Shown: piece by piece, positions 32,246 to 44,689 of the stretch
Layout: each line of letters starts with the position of its first letter
How positions within the stretch are numbered: the first letter of the stretch is position 1
Source: Euleptes europaea
Taxonomy: Eukaryota; Chordata; Lepidosauria; Squamata; Sphaerodactylidae
DNA length: 64,000 bases
NCBI RefSeq assembly: GCF_029931775.1
Contig: NC_079331.1
Span: 25,235,720-25,299,719 of the forward strand
Reading direction: 5' to 3'
Made by a program: the position numbers and the translations under genes
Notes under the pieces: generated by a model
What the model was told of the DNA's origin: nothing
The model's database searches: none
Seen by the model: the letters and a program-made list of their open reading frames with translations, nothing else

Positions 32246-33189
32246 ATGCCAACGGAGATCTGGAAAGTGGGCATACCTTGCAAGGACAGGGACAAGCAGC
32301 CGGCTTACGCCAAGGAGGAGGGGAACGGAGGCTCTGAGCATTTTGTATACTTCAGAGAGGCTACAGACAAGAGCCCCCCCCCCCATTCTCTCATAGCATC
32401 AGGACTTGCCTTTGCTTTGCAACCAAAATCAAACTGGAAGACTGTGCATTTCTGTGACTTTTCCATGTTTGAGGAACTTGTTGCACACAATGACAGTAAT
32501 CATTACAACAGCCTTGCAAGGTAGGCCACTCTTCTGACAGCAGGGAAAGTGGCTTTTGCCTGAGGCCACTTTGAGAGTCTGTGGCTAAAGCAAGTCCTGG
32601 AGGATCACCACTTGCAGCACGACCCTCAGACCAGCTGGGAAACAGCTCTGGATAGCCACCTGCCACATCATGCAGTGGGATGTGCTAGCAGAGCAGCTCC
32701 CCCTAAGCCCGGCAGTGCCCTATAGCAGGGGAGCGCTTGCCCCCTTGGCCCACCTCCTGCCCGCAACACTGGCGTAGTGCTGTGCAGGTGGAAACAAGGG
32801 TACGTTATATTAACAACACTCCCCTGGAACTCTGTGTGTCTCTCCCCCACCTCCATCCCCGCCTCCACAGCCATATGGGTCTGCATATGGTCTGCAGCTA
32901 ATCACCGCTCTTGAAAGCGCCCAGTAAGCCCTCTTAGGCAAGAGGGCGTGTGGCAAGAGCTACAACTCTGGCAGGCACAGGCTTTGCGAGCTGTCTGGCC
33001 CCCCCCAAGTGGCCATGCTCCTTTGCCTTTGTCAAAAGGGCATATGTTTGCAGGAGGAGATTTGACCCCCCCCCCACTCACACACACACACAGAGACACC
33101 ACTGCAGAGGTCCCAGGAGCAAGGGAAGCACAGTTTCTCTGCAACGGTTAGTTATGCAGTCCTCTCATTGAGATTTCTCTCCTGATGCA

Positions 33190-34860
33190 AAATATGGACT
33201 GTGGAACAGAATTTTTGAACTGTATATAAAGCATTTACACAAAGCAGCTTGCTAGAATATTAATAAATGGGTCTTTAACTGAAAAAATGGAAATAGCAAA
33301 AGGCACAAGACAAGATGTCCAATATCACCAATATTATTTATTTTAGCAATGGAAATATTAACAATAAAAATTAGACAAGACACAAGGATTTCTGGAATAA
33401 GGAAATATAAAGAAGAATATAAAATGAAAAGTTACACAGATTATGTGGTAATAACAGTATAACACAACCAAATAATTCTTTAAAATATACCATGGAACAA
33501 ATAAATATTATCAGGATATAAACGGAATAAAAAGAAGACAAAGATAATACTACTAAAAGCAACTAAAGAGGTCAAAGTGGAGATTCTGTTGTCACGAAAA
33601 ACAACAACAAAATACCTTGCAGTAAGAGTAACGGCAAAACGATACCCTGTTTAAGGACAACTATCAAAAGGTCAGGACCAGTATTAAAGAAGATATACAA
33701 CGATGGGAAAAGTTAAAATTTGCGTGGCTGGGAAGAATCTACAGTTAAAATGAATGTGTTACCAAGATTGATTTTTTTAATTCCAAATTTTATCAATCTT
33801 TATAGAGAAAGATACTTTGAAAACATGGTAAAGAACAATAAATAACTTCATATGGAGCGGGAAGAGACTGAGAGTAAGGTTTAAGATACTACAAGATGTT
33901 TTTGGCTTTTTTGCCAGTTTCCTTGCCATTCCACGACACAGCAAACAACTTAGGAGCACCATTGCTCCACCCCCCGGTGCAGCTCCCTCCCCCTCAGGAA
34001 TAAGCTGAAAGAATATGGTTTCAATGTAGAAATAGGACAAGTCCCCCAATTTCACCACTGATATTGCCAGTTGATACGTATTTTGATAATACTACACAAA
34101 GAGAAACAGATTACATAACTTTTGATAAAATAATGGATAAGGGGGGTAAGAAAAACTTGGCAAAGACAGAAAGAATATTCAGTGGCTATTGTATCATCAA
34201 ATGGCTTCAACAATGTAAGAATACATTTAAAAGGAGAGTGGATGTTTAAAAGAAAGGACGATTTATGAACGTTTAATAAAGGAAGGCTCAAGACCTTACT
34301 GAATGTCAAATGTTGAAAGAAAACTGGTATATAGTGTATTTTATATGGTAGATAACACCTAAAGGATAATGATACATAATGAAATGCAAATAATACTGAA
34401 AATTAAGTTCGTTCTAGATCCAAAAAATATGTTGCTAAATATCTTGCCAGATAATACGCCAAAAATATATAACGAACTATTTAAGTATATGGTGACAGCG
34501 GCAACAGTGGAGTGTGCAAGAAAGTAGAAAGCGGAAGACAATCCTGATGTAGCTGAATGGACAGACAAAGTAGCAGAATATGCAACCGTGGCTAAGTTGA
34601 CGTCTTTAGTGCATAACCCCTGAGTTCTAGGGAAAATGGCAAGTATTCCTTGATTATATAGATGTTAACCAATAAAAACAATAGAATGTAAGAATTAAAG
34701 TCAGAAATGCATTGTCAGATATACAAATATAACTCAAAGAAAGTATAATTGAATTGCAATTATACAGTTCCAGTACAATGTTAGAATTTGATGTCTATGT
34801 TTGAATGTTTTGTATTGTTCGTTTGGAAAATAAATGGAAAATGGAAAAAAAGGTAAAAAA
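33190..34860 (+). mobile_element. L1 LINE 3' fragment (ORF2)
   Basis: AT-rich block whose plus-strand frames give L1 ORF2 phrases: KGTRQDVQYHQYYLF-type text after 'aaaaggcacaagacaagatg' (equivalent of GTRQGCPLSPLLF), then AMEILTIKIRQD and RISGIRKY in broken frames, and KYLAVRVTA near 33610. The catalytic YADD box appears as YTDYVV. It ends in 'aataaatggaaaatggaaaa'. Many frame breaks; 5'-truncated and old. Confidence 0.75.
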
Positions 34861-36119
34861 TGAGATTTCTCACAGAGTCAAAGGACCTTGGGTTCCAAAA
34901 GCCTCTCTGAGAGCTGCCCCTCTGCCCAGTCCCTGCCTCCCACTGCCTGCCCCCATTAGTCACTCTTATACTGGCAGCAAATTTAACTATACCCAAACGA
35001 GGTCATGACTCGGATTGTTGCAAGACCGTGACTCGGATAAGTTCCCAAGCAGATCACTGTTCATTTTTCATCCACTACAGGCATTAAATCAGTTTAACAC
35101 AACTAGAGAAACAACTGTGGTGAATATGTCCACTTCAGACAACTTACATACTTTTGAGTTTTGCAGAATGTCATAGACTGGTCCTGTAGGATTCCATGGC
35201 CTTTCAAACCCTATGTGTGCATACCTACAAAGGGTGCCCTTCATGCATCTATTGAAGTGGACTGCAGCCACATCGCATCTGATGCCTGAGACCCCCTTTT
35301 TTCTGCTGCAGCAGCCGCCTCGTAAGCAACCCTGCTAGAAGGTATCTGCAGAACCGTAGGGGGAGCAATTGCTCTTAGCATCTGGTTTTGGACTAGGAAG
35401 CTGTACTTTGGGCTACTGCCTCATTGCCGAAGATGGATTTCCCCCCCATATATTGAGTTTATTAAAGTCCCATCACAACTGTAACTGGGGGAAGTGTGCA
35501 TAGCCACAAATACACAGAAGAGCTTTAGTGCGGACACACCACAGACATACATAGTAACCCTGGTGTGTTTTTTTAATGCTTATCACATTTATAATACTAC
35601 TTTAGCATTATTCAGTTAGTGCTTTTGAGCTTTTATTGACGCCTGCTCAACTTCAGTTTCTGCCCATGAACTGGATCAGATAGAAACATGACGCAAGAAG
35701 TGACTATTTGAGGAAAGTTCATGGAAGGGGAACATACCAAAGCTCAGACCTCAAGAGATGTTGTACTAAGGCAGGAAACCAGACATGTGTCTTTGGTGTT
35801 ACTGAAAACAAGCTGGTCAGCTAGAAACAATCACCGCACCAATTATCTCAGCACACTCTGAATTAGTCAGCTCTGCTAGGGGAAATCACAAACATCTGGT
35901 AATTTTCTTTGATAACATCAGTGTCAGGTTCAAAGTGGTTTTGCGGGGAAAGACCTTACTTTAAAATCCGGCATCCTTCAGGATTTCCTGTTCTGTGTTG
36001 CAAGAAGCTGCAGACTTTTTCTGGGAAAGGTCTCGTTAAGAATGCACCCTCGTTGGGAACCGTTTCCTCAAGCATCTAGGCAGCCCTGAAAAGAATGCAG
36101 AATAACTGATCTCTTTTCC
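34861..36119. other. Spacer without recognised element
   Basis: About 1.25 kb of neutral to AT-rich sequence. I see neither coding signature nor a repeat I can name. Confidence 0.5.
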
Positions 36120-36181
36120 TGAACTGGGGGTGTGGGGGGTAGTTGTGAATGTCCTACATTGTGCAGGGGGTTGGACTAGTG

Positions 36182-36952
36182 CAGTGGTCGGCAAACTCAT
36201 TAGTCAACAGAGCCAAATATCAGCAGTACAACGATTGAGATTTCTTTTGAGAGCCAAAACGCCTTTTAACAACCATTCATGCACGGGAGGTTTTGCCTTG
36301 GATTTGCCGCTCTCTAGATGCACATTTTCCCCATCTGCATTCTCAAAACTCTGCAGGGGGGCTTATTGTTGAGTTTTGAGAATCTGGATGGGGGAAATGT
36401 GCATTTGAGTGGCAAATCCAAGGCAAAACCTCCCATTCATAAATGGCCAATAACCCCCACCATGCAGAGTTTTGAGAATCTGGATCGGGAAAATGTGCAT
36501 CTGAGTGGCAAATCCAAGGCAAAACCTCCCATTCATAAATGGCCAATAACCCCCCCCCTGCAGAGTTTTGAGAATCTGGATGGGGAAAATGTACATGAAT
36601 CAAACATGGCTTCCTCCCCCCCCCACTGGGCCCCGACCTCCTCCTCCTCCTCGCTGCTGCCTGGGCTCCTTCCTTCCTTCCCTCCCCGGCCGGTGTGCCG
36701 CCCACCCGTCCACCCATCCTCAGCGCCTCGGCCTCCTCTGCCAGCCAAAACCAGCGCGAAAAATCCCGCCCGCTGATTGGCTGCCGCCGCCCACCTTGGC
36801 GCCGCCGGCCCTTGAGCACTGTGTGCAAAACCCGGCCGCGCTGTGAGGGGAGGGAAAGGGGGGGAGGAGGAGGAGGAGGGCGCTTTCCAGAGCCGCACTC
36901 AAGGGCCCAAAGAGCCGTATGCGGCTCGCGAGCCGCGGTTTGCCGACCACTG
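36182..36952 (+). mobile_element. hAT-like element with GC-rich cargo
   Basis: 771 bp with inverted ends 'cagtggtcggcaaac' and 'gtttgccgaccactg' and an imperfect 8-bp target duplication (gactagtg and ccctagtg). The left half carries tandem units; the right half (36600-36880) is GC-rich with an inverted CCAAT box (gattgg at 36775) next to an E2F-like 'gcgcgaaaaatcccgcc'. Subterminal 'gagccg'/'agagcc' motifs repeat at both ends. No transposase frame. Confidence 0.85.
36344..36600. repeat. Tandem repeat inside the hAT element
   Basis: About three units of roughly 93 bp beginning 'gttttgagaatctggat' and containing 'ggcaaatccaaggcaaaacc' and 'cattcataaatggccaataa'. An inverted partial unit lies just before it (36284-36345), giving this part a foldback shape. 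Confidence 0.85.
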
Positions 36953-37014
36953 CCCTAGTGGTCCCTTCCAACTCTATAATTCTATGATTCTATGTCACTG
37001 CATCATGCATATTC

Positions 37015-38612
37015 TCTTCCAGGTGAATTGCACCCAGGGGTACTCAAAGAACTTGCAGATGTAATTTCTGAACCTCTGTCCATTATTTTTGAAAAGTCTT
37101 GGCAAACAGGTGAGGTACCAGAAGATTGGAGGCGGGCAAATATGGTCCCCATCTTCAAGAAGGGGAAAAAGGAGGATCCAGGTAACTACCGACCATCAGC
37201 TTGACTTCTATACCAGGAAAAGTGTTTGAACAAATCATCAAACAGTCAGTCCTTGAGCATTGAGAAAGGATGGATCTGACCACTAAGAGCCAGCACGGGT
37301 TTCTCAGGAATAAGTCATGTCAGACTAATCTTATCTCCTTTTTTGAGAAAGTTACTACCTTGCTGGATCAGGGGAATGCTGTAGACATAGTTTATCTAGA
37401 TTTCAGTAAGGCTTTTGATAAGGTTCCACATAGTATTCTAGTTGACAAATTGGGAAAATGTGGTTTAGATCCTATTATTGTTAGGTGGATCTGCAACTGG
37501 TTGACAGATCGTACCCAAAGAGTGCTAGTTAATGGTTCCTCATCCACTTGGAGAGAAGTGACTAGTGGAGTTCCTCAGGGATCTGTTCTGGGCCCTGTGT
37601 TGTTCAACATCTTTATAAATGATTTGGATGAAGGAATAGAGGGGATGGTTATTAAATTTGCAGATGATACTAAATTGGGAGGGGTAGCAAATATGGTAGA
37701 AGACAGAGCCAAGATGCAGGATGATCTTGTCAGGCTGGAGAAGTGGGCTAGACCTAATAAAATGCACTTCAACAAAGACAAATGTAAAGTTCTGCATTTA
37801 GGTAGGAAAAATCAAATGCATAATTATAGGATGGGGGAGACTTGTCTGAGCAGTAGTGTGTGTGAAAAGGATCTTGGGGTCTTAGTAGACCAAACACCGA
37901 ACATGAGTCAGCAGTGTGATGCGGTAGCTAAAAAGGCAAATACAGTCTTGGGCTGCATCAACAGAAGTATAGTGTCCAGATCACGCAAAGTGATGGGATC
38001 GCTTTACTCCGCTCTGGTTAGACCTCAACTAGAGTACTGTGTTCAGATTTGGGCACCACAATTTAAAAAGATGTAGACAAGCTGGAACGTGTCCAGAGGA
38101 GGGCAACAAAGATGGTGAGGGGTCTGGAGACCAAGTCCTATGAGGAAAGGTTGAAGGAGCTGGGTATGTTTAGCCTGAAGAGGAGAAGACTGAGAGGGGA
38201 TATGATAACCATGTTCAAGTACTTGAGGGGCTGTCATATTGAGGATGGTGCCGAGTTGTTTCCTGTTGCCCCAGAAGGTCGGACCAGAACCAACGGGTTG
38301 AAATTAAATCAAAAGAGTTTCTGTCTAGACATTAGGAAGAATTTTCTAACAGTTAGAGCGGTTCCTCAGTGGAACAGGCTTCCTCGGGAAGTGATAAGCT
38401 CTCCTTCCCTGGAGGTTTTTAAGAAGAGGTTAGATGGCCATCTGTCAGCAATGCTGATTCTGTGACCTTAGGTAGATGATGAGAGGGAGGGCATCTTGGC
38501 CATCTTCTGGTCACTAGATGTGGGGAGGGGGAGGTAGTTGTGAATTTCCTGCATTGTGCAGGGGGTTGGACTAGATGACCCTGGTGGTACCTTCCAACTT
38601 TATGATTCTTCC
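37015..38612 (+). mobile_element. CR1 LINE, reverse transcriptase to 3' end
   Basis: 5'-truncated CR1. The frame reads PGVLKELADVISEPLSIIFE and NYRP, then after a break SQHGFLRNKSCQTNL, YLDFSKAFDKVPH, SGVPQGSVLGPVLFNIFIND and the catalytic FADDTKL, and finally EERLKELGMFSLKRRR. Two frame breaks are obvious: near 37190 (a two-base loss after NYRP) and near 38073. It ends in the CR1 tail 'ggttggactagatgaccctg' and 'tatgattctt'. The low number of lesions implies a fairly recent copy. Confidence 0.92.
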
Positions 38613-38764
38613 ACGTTAGTGGTACAGACCTGTGGCCTTATGATGCTCTTGTCCATAAGGACAACGCTGAACCTCACCAAGGAATGCTATTTTTAGTTTT
38701 CATTTACCTATAAAAATGGATATACACTGTGGCCCTACTTCATAGAATTGCTGTGCAATTGGAT

Positions 38765-38945
38765 GCGTATAATGTTGGGCTAGGATATAGAAGATGCAGG
38801 TTCAAATCCCCACTCTGCCACAAAAGCTTGGAGCCACGAACACTCTCAGCCTAACCGACTTCACAGTGGAGGACATGAAAACAATGAAAACTGCCTTGAG
38901 TGTCCACTGGGGAGAAAGGCAAGGTATAAATGAAGTAAATAAATA
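38765..38945 (+). mobile_element. tRNA-headed SINE, degenerate
   Basis: Recognisable by 'gcaggttcaaatccccactc' (B box), 'actctcagcctaaccgactt' and tail 'gagaaaggcaaggtataaat'. More decayed than the copies near 61-62 kb. Confidence 0.65.
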
Positions 38946-39174
38946 TAGAAGTCATTAATAGAAGCAGCTAGGAAATTCTTATGCTTGCCATAAGATTGGG
39001 GTAGCAATAGAGATATGAAGGCCAGGGGAGAAAAACTGGGGGGTTTTCCCCTGGAACTAAAAAGAAATCCTATGAAACCTTTTCTCACCAAAATTAGTGA
39101 AATGCTCCTTAAACCAAGTTTTTTTCACACTAAAACGGTATAGCATAAAAAAAGTTCTCAGACTTTTCCAGTTT

Positions 39175-39440
39175 TTCCAGTGAAATGTCTGTGTGACACC
39201 TTTGGAAAGTTTTTTACTGATAAAATAACAGAAATACGCTCTGACCTGCATGGAGGCTGTAATACAAACCAAGCAGAAGAAATGCCTAATACATCATCTG
39301 GTTGGTTTATAGAGCATTTTGACCCAGTTACCATGACGGATATTCTCAGGATCCCGGGATCTGTGAAGGCCCTCTCTTGTGCACTTGACGGCGGCCTATC
39401 CCGGCTGCTAAAATCACAAAAGGGTCACATAAATGAGCCC
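39175..39440 (+). mobile_element. L2 LINE ORF2 fragment
   Basis: Plus-strand frame reads FGKFFTDKITEIRSDL, then EHFDPVTMTDILRIPGSVKA and LSCALDGGLSRLLK. This matches the linker between endonuclease and RT of L2-clade elements (FADFF-KI-IR, F-PV, K-C-LD-P-LLK). Divergent and truncated. Confidence 0.65.
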
Positions 39441-39469
39441 TGACAAAGGCCTCTTTGAAAGCGTGTACC

Positions 39470-39530
39470 TGGAAAACCTTGTGGGTCTCTAAGGTGCTAC
39501 CGGACTCGAACCTAACTGTTCGTGAGCCAC
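39470..39530 (+). repeat. Short reptile repeat fragment
   Basis: 'cttgtgggtctctaaggtgc' with 'taccggactcgaacctaact' is related to the repeat at 8694-8790 in opposite orientation. Confidence 0.5.
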
Positions 39531-39639
39531 TGATGTCTATCATAGATCGGTCACTAACTCAAGACACCTTCCCTCAACTGCTCCAAGACCGTTCTCTGTC
39601 CACTGCTTAAAAAGCCACCTGTGCAGAGAAACGGTGAGG

Positions 39640-40390
39640 CTCGTGATCCCTCCGCCTTTCACCGCCCCTTTCCGGTGGAAGCGACTGACAGGACACAGCA
39701 CCAGAACCAACTCCAGGCCTTCCTGGGGAACCCGTCCTGCTCTGGACCCTGCGGCCTGGTTTCAGGCGAGGTCGCGGGGCAGAGGCCGGGTCTGCCAGCT
39801 GGAGCTGATGCCGCCCGCTCGCCCGCTCGCCCGCCCGCCCGCGCCACACGCCCCTGCCCGCCTCTTCCGGGATTTGGCAGCCTTTGATCCAGGGACGCCG
39901 CGTCATCCTGCTGAGTTGCGTGAGGCCGCCCCACTCGCGATCGGCGCCCAGGAGGAAGTCCCGCCTCCGGAAATGGGCCAGTCCCGCGGACTCTTCCTGT
40001 CCTCCGGGTCTGCTTCCGGAAGTGCGCGACTGGGCTGCGGAAGGACTTCCGGGTCGGGCCTGGCGGCCGTTGTCGACGCTCCGGTTTCCGCTCGCTGCTG
40101 CTGCTGCTGCTGGGCCTGGGCGCGCTCGGTCGGTCGGTCGGCGGCGTCTTCCTCTTCCTCCTCGTCGCCGCCACCATGTCGGGCTCCAGCAGCGCCCTCA
40201 TGAAGCAGCCCCCGATCCAGTCGACGGCGGGGGCCGTGCCCGTCCGCAATGAGAAGGGTAAGGTGGGTGGGCAGGCGGGCGGGCGGGCGGGCGACTCACC
40301 CCCTATCCCCCACCCCCCGAGACGCCGGCCTGGCTCGGCGGCCTCCCCCGCTGACCGTGGCCGCGCCCTCCTCCCCCAGGGGAGATCTCC
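39640..40390 (+). promoter_or_regulatory. MFAP1: MFAP1 CpG-island promoter
   Basis: CpG-dense region around MFAP1 exon 1. ETS-type sites cluster just upstream of the start: 'cttccggaagt' near 40012, 'ggacttccggg' near 40043 and 'cctccggaaat' near 39964. No TATA box. This is the typical architecture of a housekeeping gene. A CTG run lies at 40097-40111 and a CGGT tandem at 40127-40142. Confidence 0.75.
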
Positions 40391-43300
40391 ATGGAGAAGG
40401 TGAAGGTGAAGCGCTATGTGTCGGGCAAGCGGCCGGACTACGCGCCCATGGAGTCCTCCGACGAGGAGGACGAGGAGTTCCAGTTCATCAAGAAGGCGAA
40501 GGAGCAGGAGCTGGAGCCCGAGGAGAAGGAGGAGGAGCTGGCCAGCGACCCCCGCCTGCGCCGCCTGCAGAACCGCACCAGCGAGGACGTGGAGGAGAGG
40601 TCAGCCCCGGCTCGCCCGGCCCAGGGTCCCGGGAGGGCGGCAGCGTCGCTCCTTGCTGGGTTGCTCTTTGGGGGGACGGGACACCCCAGGAGGGTTGGGA
40701 GCGCTGGGCAGATGAGAGGAGGCGCTGCGGGAGCATCCCGTCTCCGGAAGGGACATCATATAACCGGGCAGCTGCTTGAGAGGCGTTGGCCTAAGTCTGG
40801 GTTTACGTTCCAGACTGGCGAGGCACCGTAAGATCGTGGAGCCAGAAGTGGTGGGGGAGAGTGACTCAGAAGTGGAGGGAGAGGCATGGCACATGGAACG
40901 AGAGGACACCAGTGAAGAAGAGGAGGAAGAAATTGATGACGAGGTACAGATCTGGTTGCACTCTAGACGTCATTGTTTTTAGTCTTTGAAGTTTGCCAGA
41001 AACAAAGTTATTCCAAAACTGTCAGGGGTTGGGCATTCATGCTGTTGCGTTCTTCTGAATGTCAGAAGTATGTTTTCCTGTAGGAACATTTTATGAAATA
41101 CCATAGCTCATACATACCAAGTCAGTATTTGTCTATTGCTCATCTGGCAGTGTTTCTCAGCACTTGCTATCTGTGATCCTTAAGCCGAAGATGCTAAAGA
41201 ATGATTGCAACTTTTATTTTATTGCATATATAAGGAATATCTTGCTGATGCAACTGCAGGGGCTTCACGCTTCACCCTTTTTCTTTTGCCAGGAAATTGA
41301 GCGTCGCCGTAGCATGATGCGCCAACGTGCACAGGAGAGGAAGAATGAGGAGATGGAAGTGATGGAGCTGGAAGATGAAGGCCACTCTGGGGAGGAGCCT
41401 GAGTCTGAGTCTGAATATGAGGAATACACAGACAGCGAGGATGAGACTGAGCCACGCCTCAAGCCAGTCTTCATCCGCAAGTAAGTGCCACTGCCTTTTA
41501 AGCAGTTTGTAACAGGCGTCAACTGACTTCATTTAAGGATGGCATCAGAAGGGGCAGGGAATCTGCCATGGAAGAATTCCCTATTTTATAACACTAGCAG
41601 TTTCTCTTTGTTGACAACATAGGAAGGCACATTCTCTCTGGAGTTTCCCAGAAGAGGCTGGGGAGGGCACCAGATTCATGCAGATTCTAGAAGACAGTTT
41701 TATGTATGTCATATGGTTTAAAGAGCATAGGGCATACCAAAAATGTCTGCTGCAGGAAGGACCGAGTCACCGTCCAGGAGCGAGAGGCAGAGGCATTGAA
41801 GCAGAAAGAAGTGGAGCAGGAGGCTAAGCGGATGGCTGAGGAGAGGCGCAAGTACACGCTTAAGGTAAGAGGGAAAACAAGAACTCTTGCATGAGTGTGG
41901 AAGAGAAAGCTGGACAGCATCAGGAAACTCAACATTTTGATTGACAATGCAGATCGTAGAAGAAGAAGCCAAGAAAGAGCTGGAGGAGAACAGGCGCTCC
42001 TTGGCTGCCCTTGATGCTCTGGACACCGATGATGAAAATGATGAGGAAGAATATGAGGCATGGAAAGTGCGGGAGTTGAAGCGTATCAAGCGGGACCGTG
42101 AGGAGCGGGAAGCGTAAGTAGAATCAGGCCAGAGCTAAAGGGCATTTTTTCTGCTGGTTGCCTAAGTCATGGGGTAAAATAGGGAGTTATGTGTGGGGGC
42201 TGGCCCCAGATGAGGGAGTCTTCTGGACAGAGGAAGGGCTGGAAGCAGCCAGGTGTCATTCCATCATGTCCGGATCCATGCCATCACAGTCTGTTCTGAA
42301 AGAAATATTTGTGGTGAATGCTAATCGTATTTATATTTTTCAATTCCTGTGATCTGCAGGGAGGGCAGTTTTGGCTGAAAAGCAGGTTAAAAATAGCGAG
42401 AGGAATTCTTGCATTGCTTAGCCCCCCCTTCACTGCACAGCTAGATGATGTGGAAAACAGATGCAAATCCAATTTTTAAAAATCAAAAGCTTGGCTAACT
42501 TAATTGCATTCGGTTTTTAAATTGGTTAGAGTACCTTTTATTCAGCTTTAAAATATACATATAAACAAACACATCAATGCCTACAGTGCCTTAAATGTTA
42601 ATTAGAGCTTCTATCAAGCATACTGTGTGAGAGAAGCAGGTTTTAAATGTAGGAGATTGTACAGCAAGAATTAGAAGAGTTTGGTTTTTCTATGCCGACT
42701 TTCTCTATCACTTAAGGAAGACTCAAACCGGCTTACAGTCACCTTCCCCTCCCCACAACAGATATCCTGAGGTAGGTGGGGCTGAGAGAGCTCTTAAGAG
42801 AGTGTGACTAGCCCAAGGTCACCCAGCTGGCTTCGTGTGTAGGAGCAGGGAAACCAACCCGGTTCACCAGATCAGAGTCCACCACTCCAAACCACCGCTC
42901 TTACAGATGACAATACAAAGCATATTACATTATTGTGTAAATTGCAACAATTCGACTATTTTTCGGCTCTCGTTACCAGTCTTGCTTCTAGAAAACTCTG
43001 AATACTTAGTCTTTAGGCAAGTGATGCTTGATGCGTTCATGCAGTAGGAGCCAAAGCTAAATCTTTAACATCACAATTTACCCCTGCGGCAGATATATGT
43101 ATGATTATAGCAGAAATTTTAGTACTGTGAAGGCTTATTAGTTATCAGGGCAACTGATTAGTATGCATTCTTTCTCAGGAAATACATAAATTAGTTGGAT
43201 AGCTGATTGAAAACAGTGATTTTCATTTGCTTTTTTCCTGGGCAAATTTAAGTCACACAACCCTGGTAAAAGGCATAATGACATCATCTGTGCTGATTGT

Positions 43301-44355
43301 TAGACTGAACTTTTCCTTCCTATAGGTTAGAGAAGGAGAAGGCAGAGATTGAGCGGGTGCGGAACCTGACTGAGGAGGAACGCCGGGCAGAGCTCCGAGC
43401 AAATGGCAAAGTCATCACCAATAAGGCAGTGAAGGGCAAATACAAATTCCTGCAGAAGTACTACCACCGGGGAGCCTTCTTCATGGTATGTGAGTCCTGG
43501 GGTGCGGGGGAAGGCAAGAGAAGCCCGAAGTCTGCGAACAGACAGTTCTTGCATCTCTAACCCGTGGCTTTCAGATAGCGGTGCTGGGACAGCCCCTGCC
43601 TCTGGCCTGACAGAGCTGTTGCCAGTAGGAGACAGGGCACTTTTGAAGCTTCTTGCTGCTGGAATGTGATGGGAGCTGTGGTGAGAGTTCGCCGTGTGCC
43701 TGATGGCGTTGCAGCTAGGTGTGGAAAGAGGGCCACAGTGGATAACCTACCTTAAGAACCGGCCTGTTTCCCTAGACTAGCCATCGTGCCGCTTTCCTCC
43801 AGTACAAACTAGGGCCCATTTGGAGAGGATAAAAAGTGCAAAAGCCCGGCCCCCTTCTCAGCTCTGACTCTTTAACTCCCCAGGATGAAGATGAGGATGT
43901 GTACAAGAGAGACTTCAGCGCCCCCACTCTGGAGGATCATTTCAACAAGACCATCTTGCCCAAAGTCATGCAGGTGAGTATGGAGGAAGAGTAGTGGGGG
44001 GGAGCATGGAATCACTGCCTGGGTTCCAGGTAGGAAGTGGGGGCTGCAGCTAACTTGGGTTTTTGTTTCCATATGTATGCATATTAACACACACACACCC
44101 TGAATGCCTGGGGTGTTTCTTTGACCGCTACCTGAAGTTACAATTTCCTTAAAATTCTGTTCTGCTTTCCAGGTTAAGAACTTTGGCCGTTCTGGGCGGA
44201 CTAAGTACACACACCTGGTGGACCAGGATACAACCTCCTTTGACTCTGCCTGGGGCCAGGAGAGCGCACAGAATACCAAGTTCTTCAAGCAGAAGGCAGC
44301 TGGGGTGCGGGATGTCTTTGAGAGACCCTCTGCCAAGAAACGGAAGGTTAACTGA
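40176..44355 (+). CDS. MFAP1: Microfibril-associated protein 1 / spliceosomal protein
   Basis: MFAP1 is a nuclear, highly charged component of the spliceosomal B complex (orthologue of fission yeast Spp381-like function), despite its historical name. Exons: 40176-40257, 40380-40599, 40814-40943, 41293-41480, 41756-41864, 41953-42113, 43326-43485, 43884-43973, 44173-44355; total 440 codons, equal to the human length. The start has an ideal Kozak context (gccgccaccATG). N-terminal [20 protein letters not shown], acidic stretches ([22 protein letters not shown]), a long charged helix ([18 protein letters not shown]), the conserved C-terminal core [20 protein letters not shown] and a basic end AKKRK are all intact. 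No frame break. Transcribed away from FURIN and tail to tail with HYPK. Confidence 0.97.
42683..42905 (-). mobile_element. tRNA-headed SINE in MFAP1 intron 6
   Basis: Minus-strand copy: 'tgccgactttctctatcact' (tail), 'gggctgagagagctctta', 'caaggtcacccagctggctt' and 'ccaccgctctta' (head). Same family as 48372-48566. Confidence 0.85.
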
Positions 44356-44654
44356 AGGGGGAAGAACAGAGTACGGTATGGGAAGGGGGGCTTGACCCCT
44401 TGATGCTTGGGATCCTGGAATGTTACCACATGCCTGGGCAAGAGCCATGCCCCCCCTCTTTACTTGGAGGGGGTAGAGTAGTGGAGAAGCCAGTGAGCAC
44501 CAGTTCAGCAGGCTCTTGGACCCCCCTCCCCGGCAGTAGAACTGCAGCCACTACACATCCTGTCCTTTGGGAGGGGTGTGTGCTTTTTTGGCAGATTGTA
44601 AATTATTTTTTGTTCTTTATGGGGGTGTAACGGGGGAAAGCAAGATGAAACCAT

Positions 44655-44660
44655 ATTAAA
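44655..44660 (+). terminator. MFAP1: MFAP1 polyadenylation signal ATTAAA
   Basis: ATTAAA followed within 20 bases by a T-rich GTTTGTTTTTTT element, 300 bp after the stop codon. No better hexamer nearby. Confidence 0.7.
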
Positions 44661-44689
44661 GTTTGTTTTTTTAACAATGCTGCTGTGCT

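Larger units (their letters stand above)
31100..33170. other. FURIN-MFAP1 spacer, left part
   Basis: GC-rich at first, then neutral. Apart from the CTG run and the SINE at 32.0-32.2 kb I see no gene; a weak MIR-like stretch (minus) may lie at 32490-32590. Confidence 0.5.
36120..36995 (+). mobile_element. CR1 3' terminus split by a hAT element
   Basis: Left piece 36120-36181 has 'ttgtgcagggggttggacta'; right piece 36961-36995 has 'ggtcccttccaactctataa' and 'ttctatgattctatg'. Together they form a normal CR1 3' end after removal of the insertion. Confidence 0.85.

Noticed and set aside
36344-36600. CRISPR-like array
   Set aside because: Units are about 93 bp head to tail with no unique spacers, inside a eukaryotic DNA transposon.
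37270-38076. Host gene with reverse transcriptase domain
   Set aside because: It is the ORF2 of a 5'-truncated CR1 LINE with the usual CR1 3' tail.
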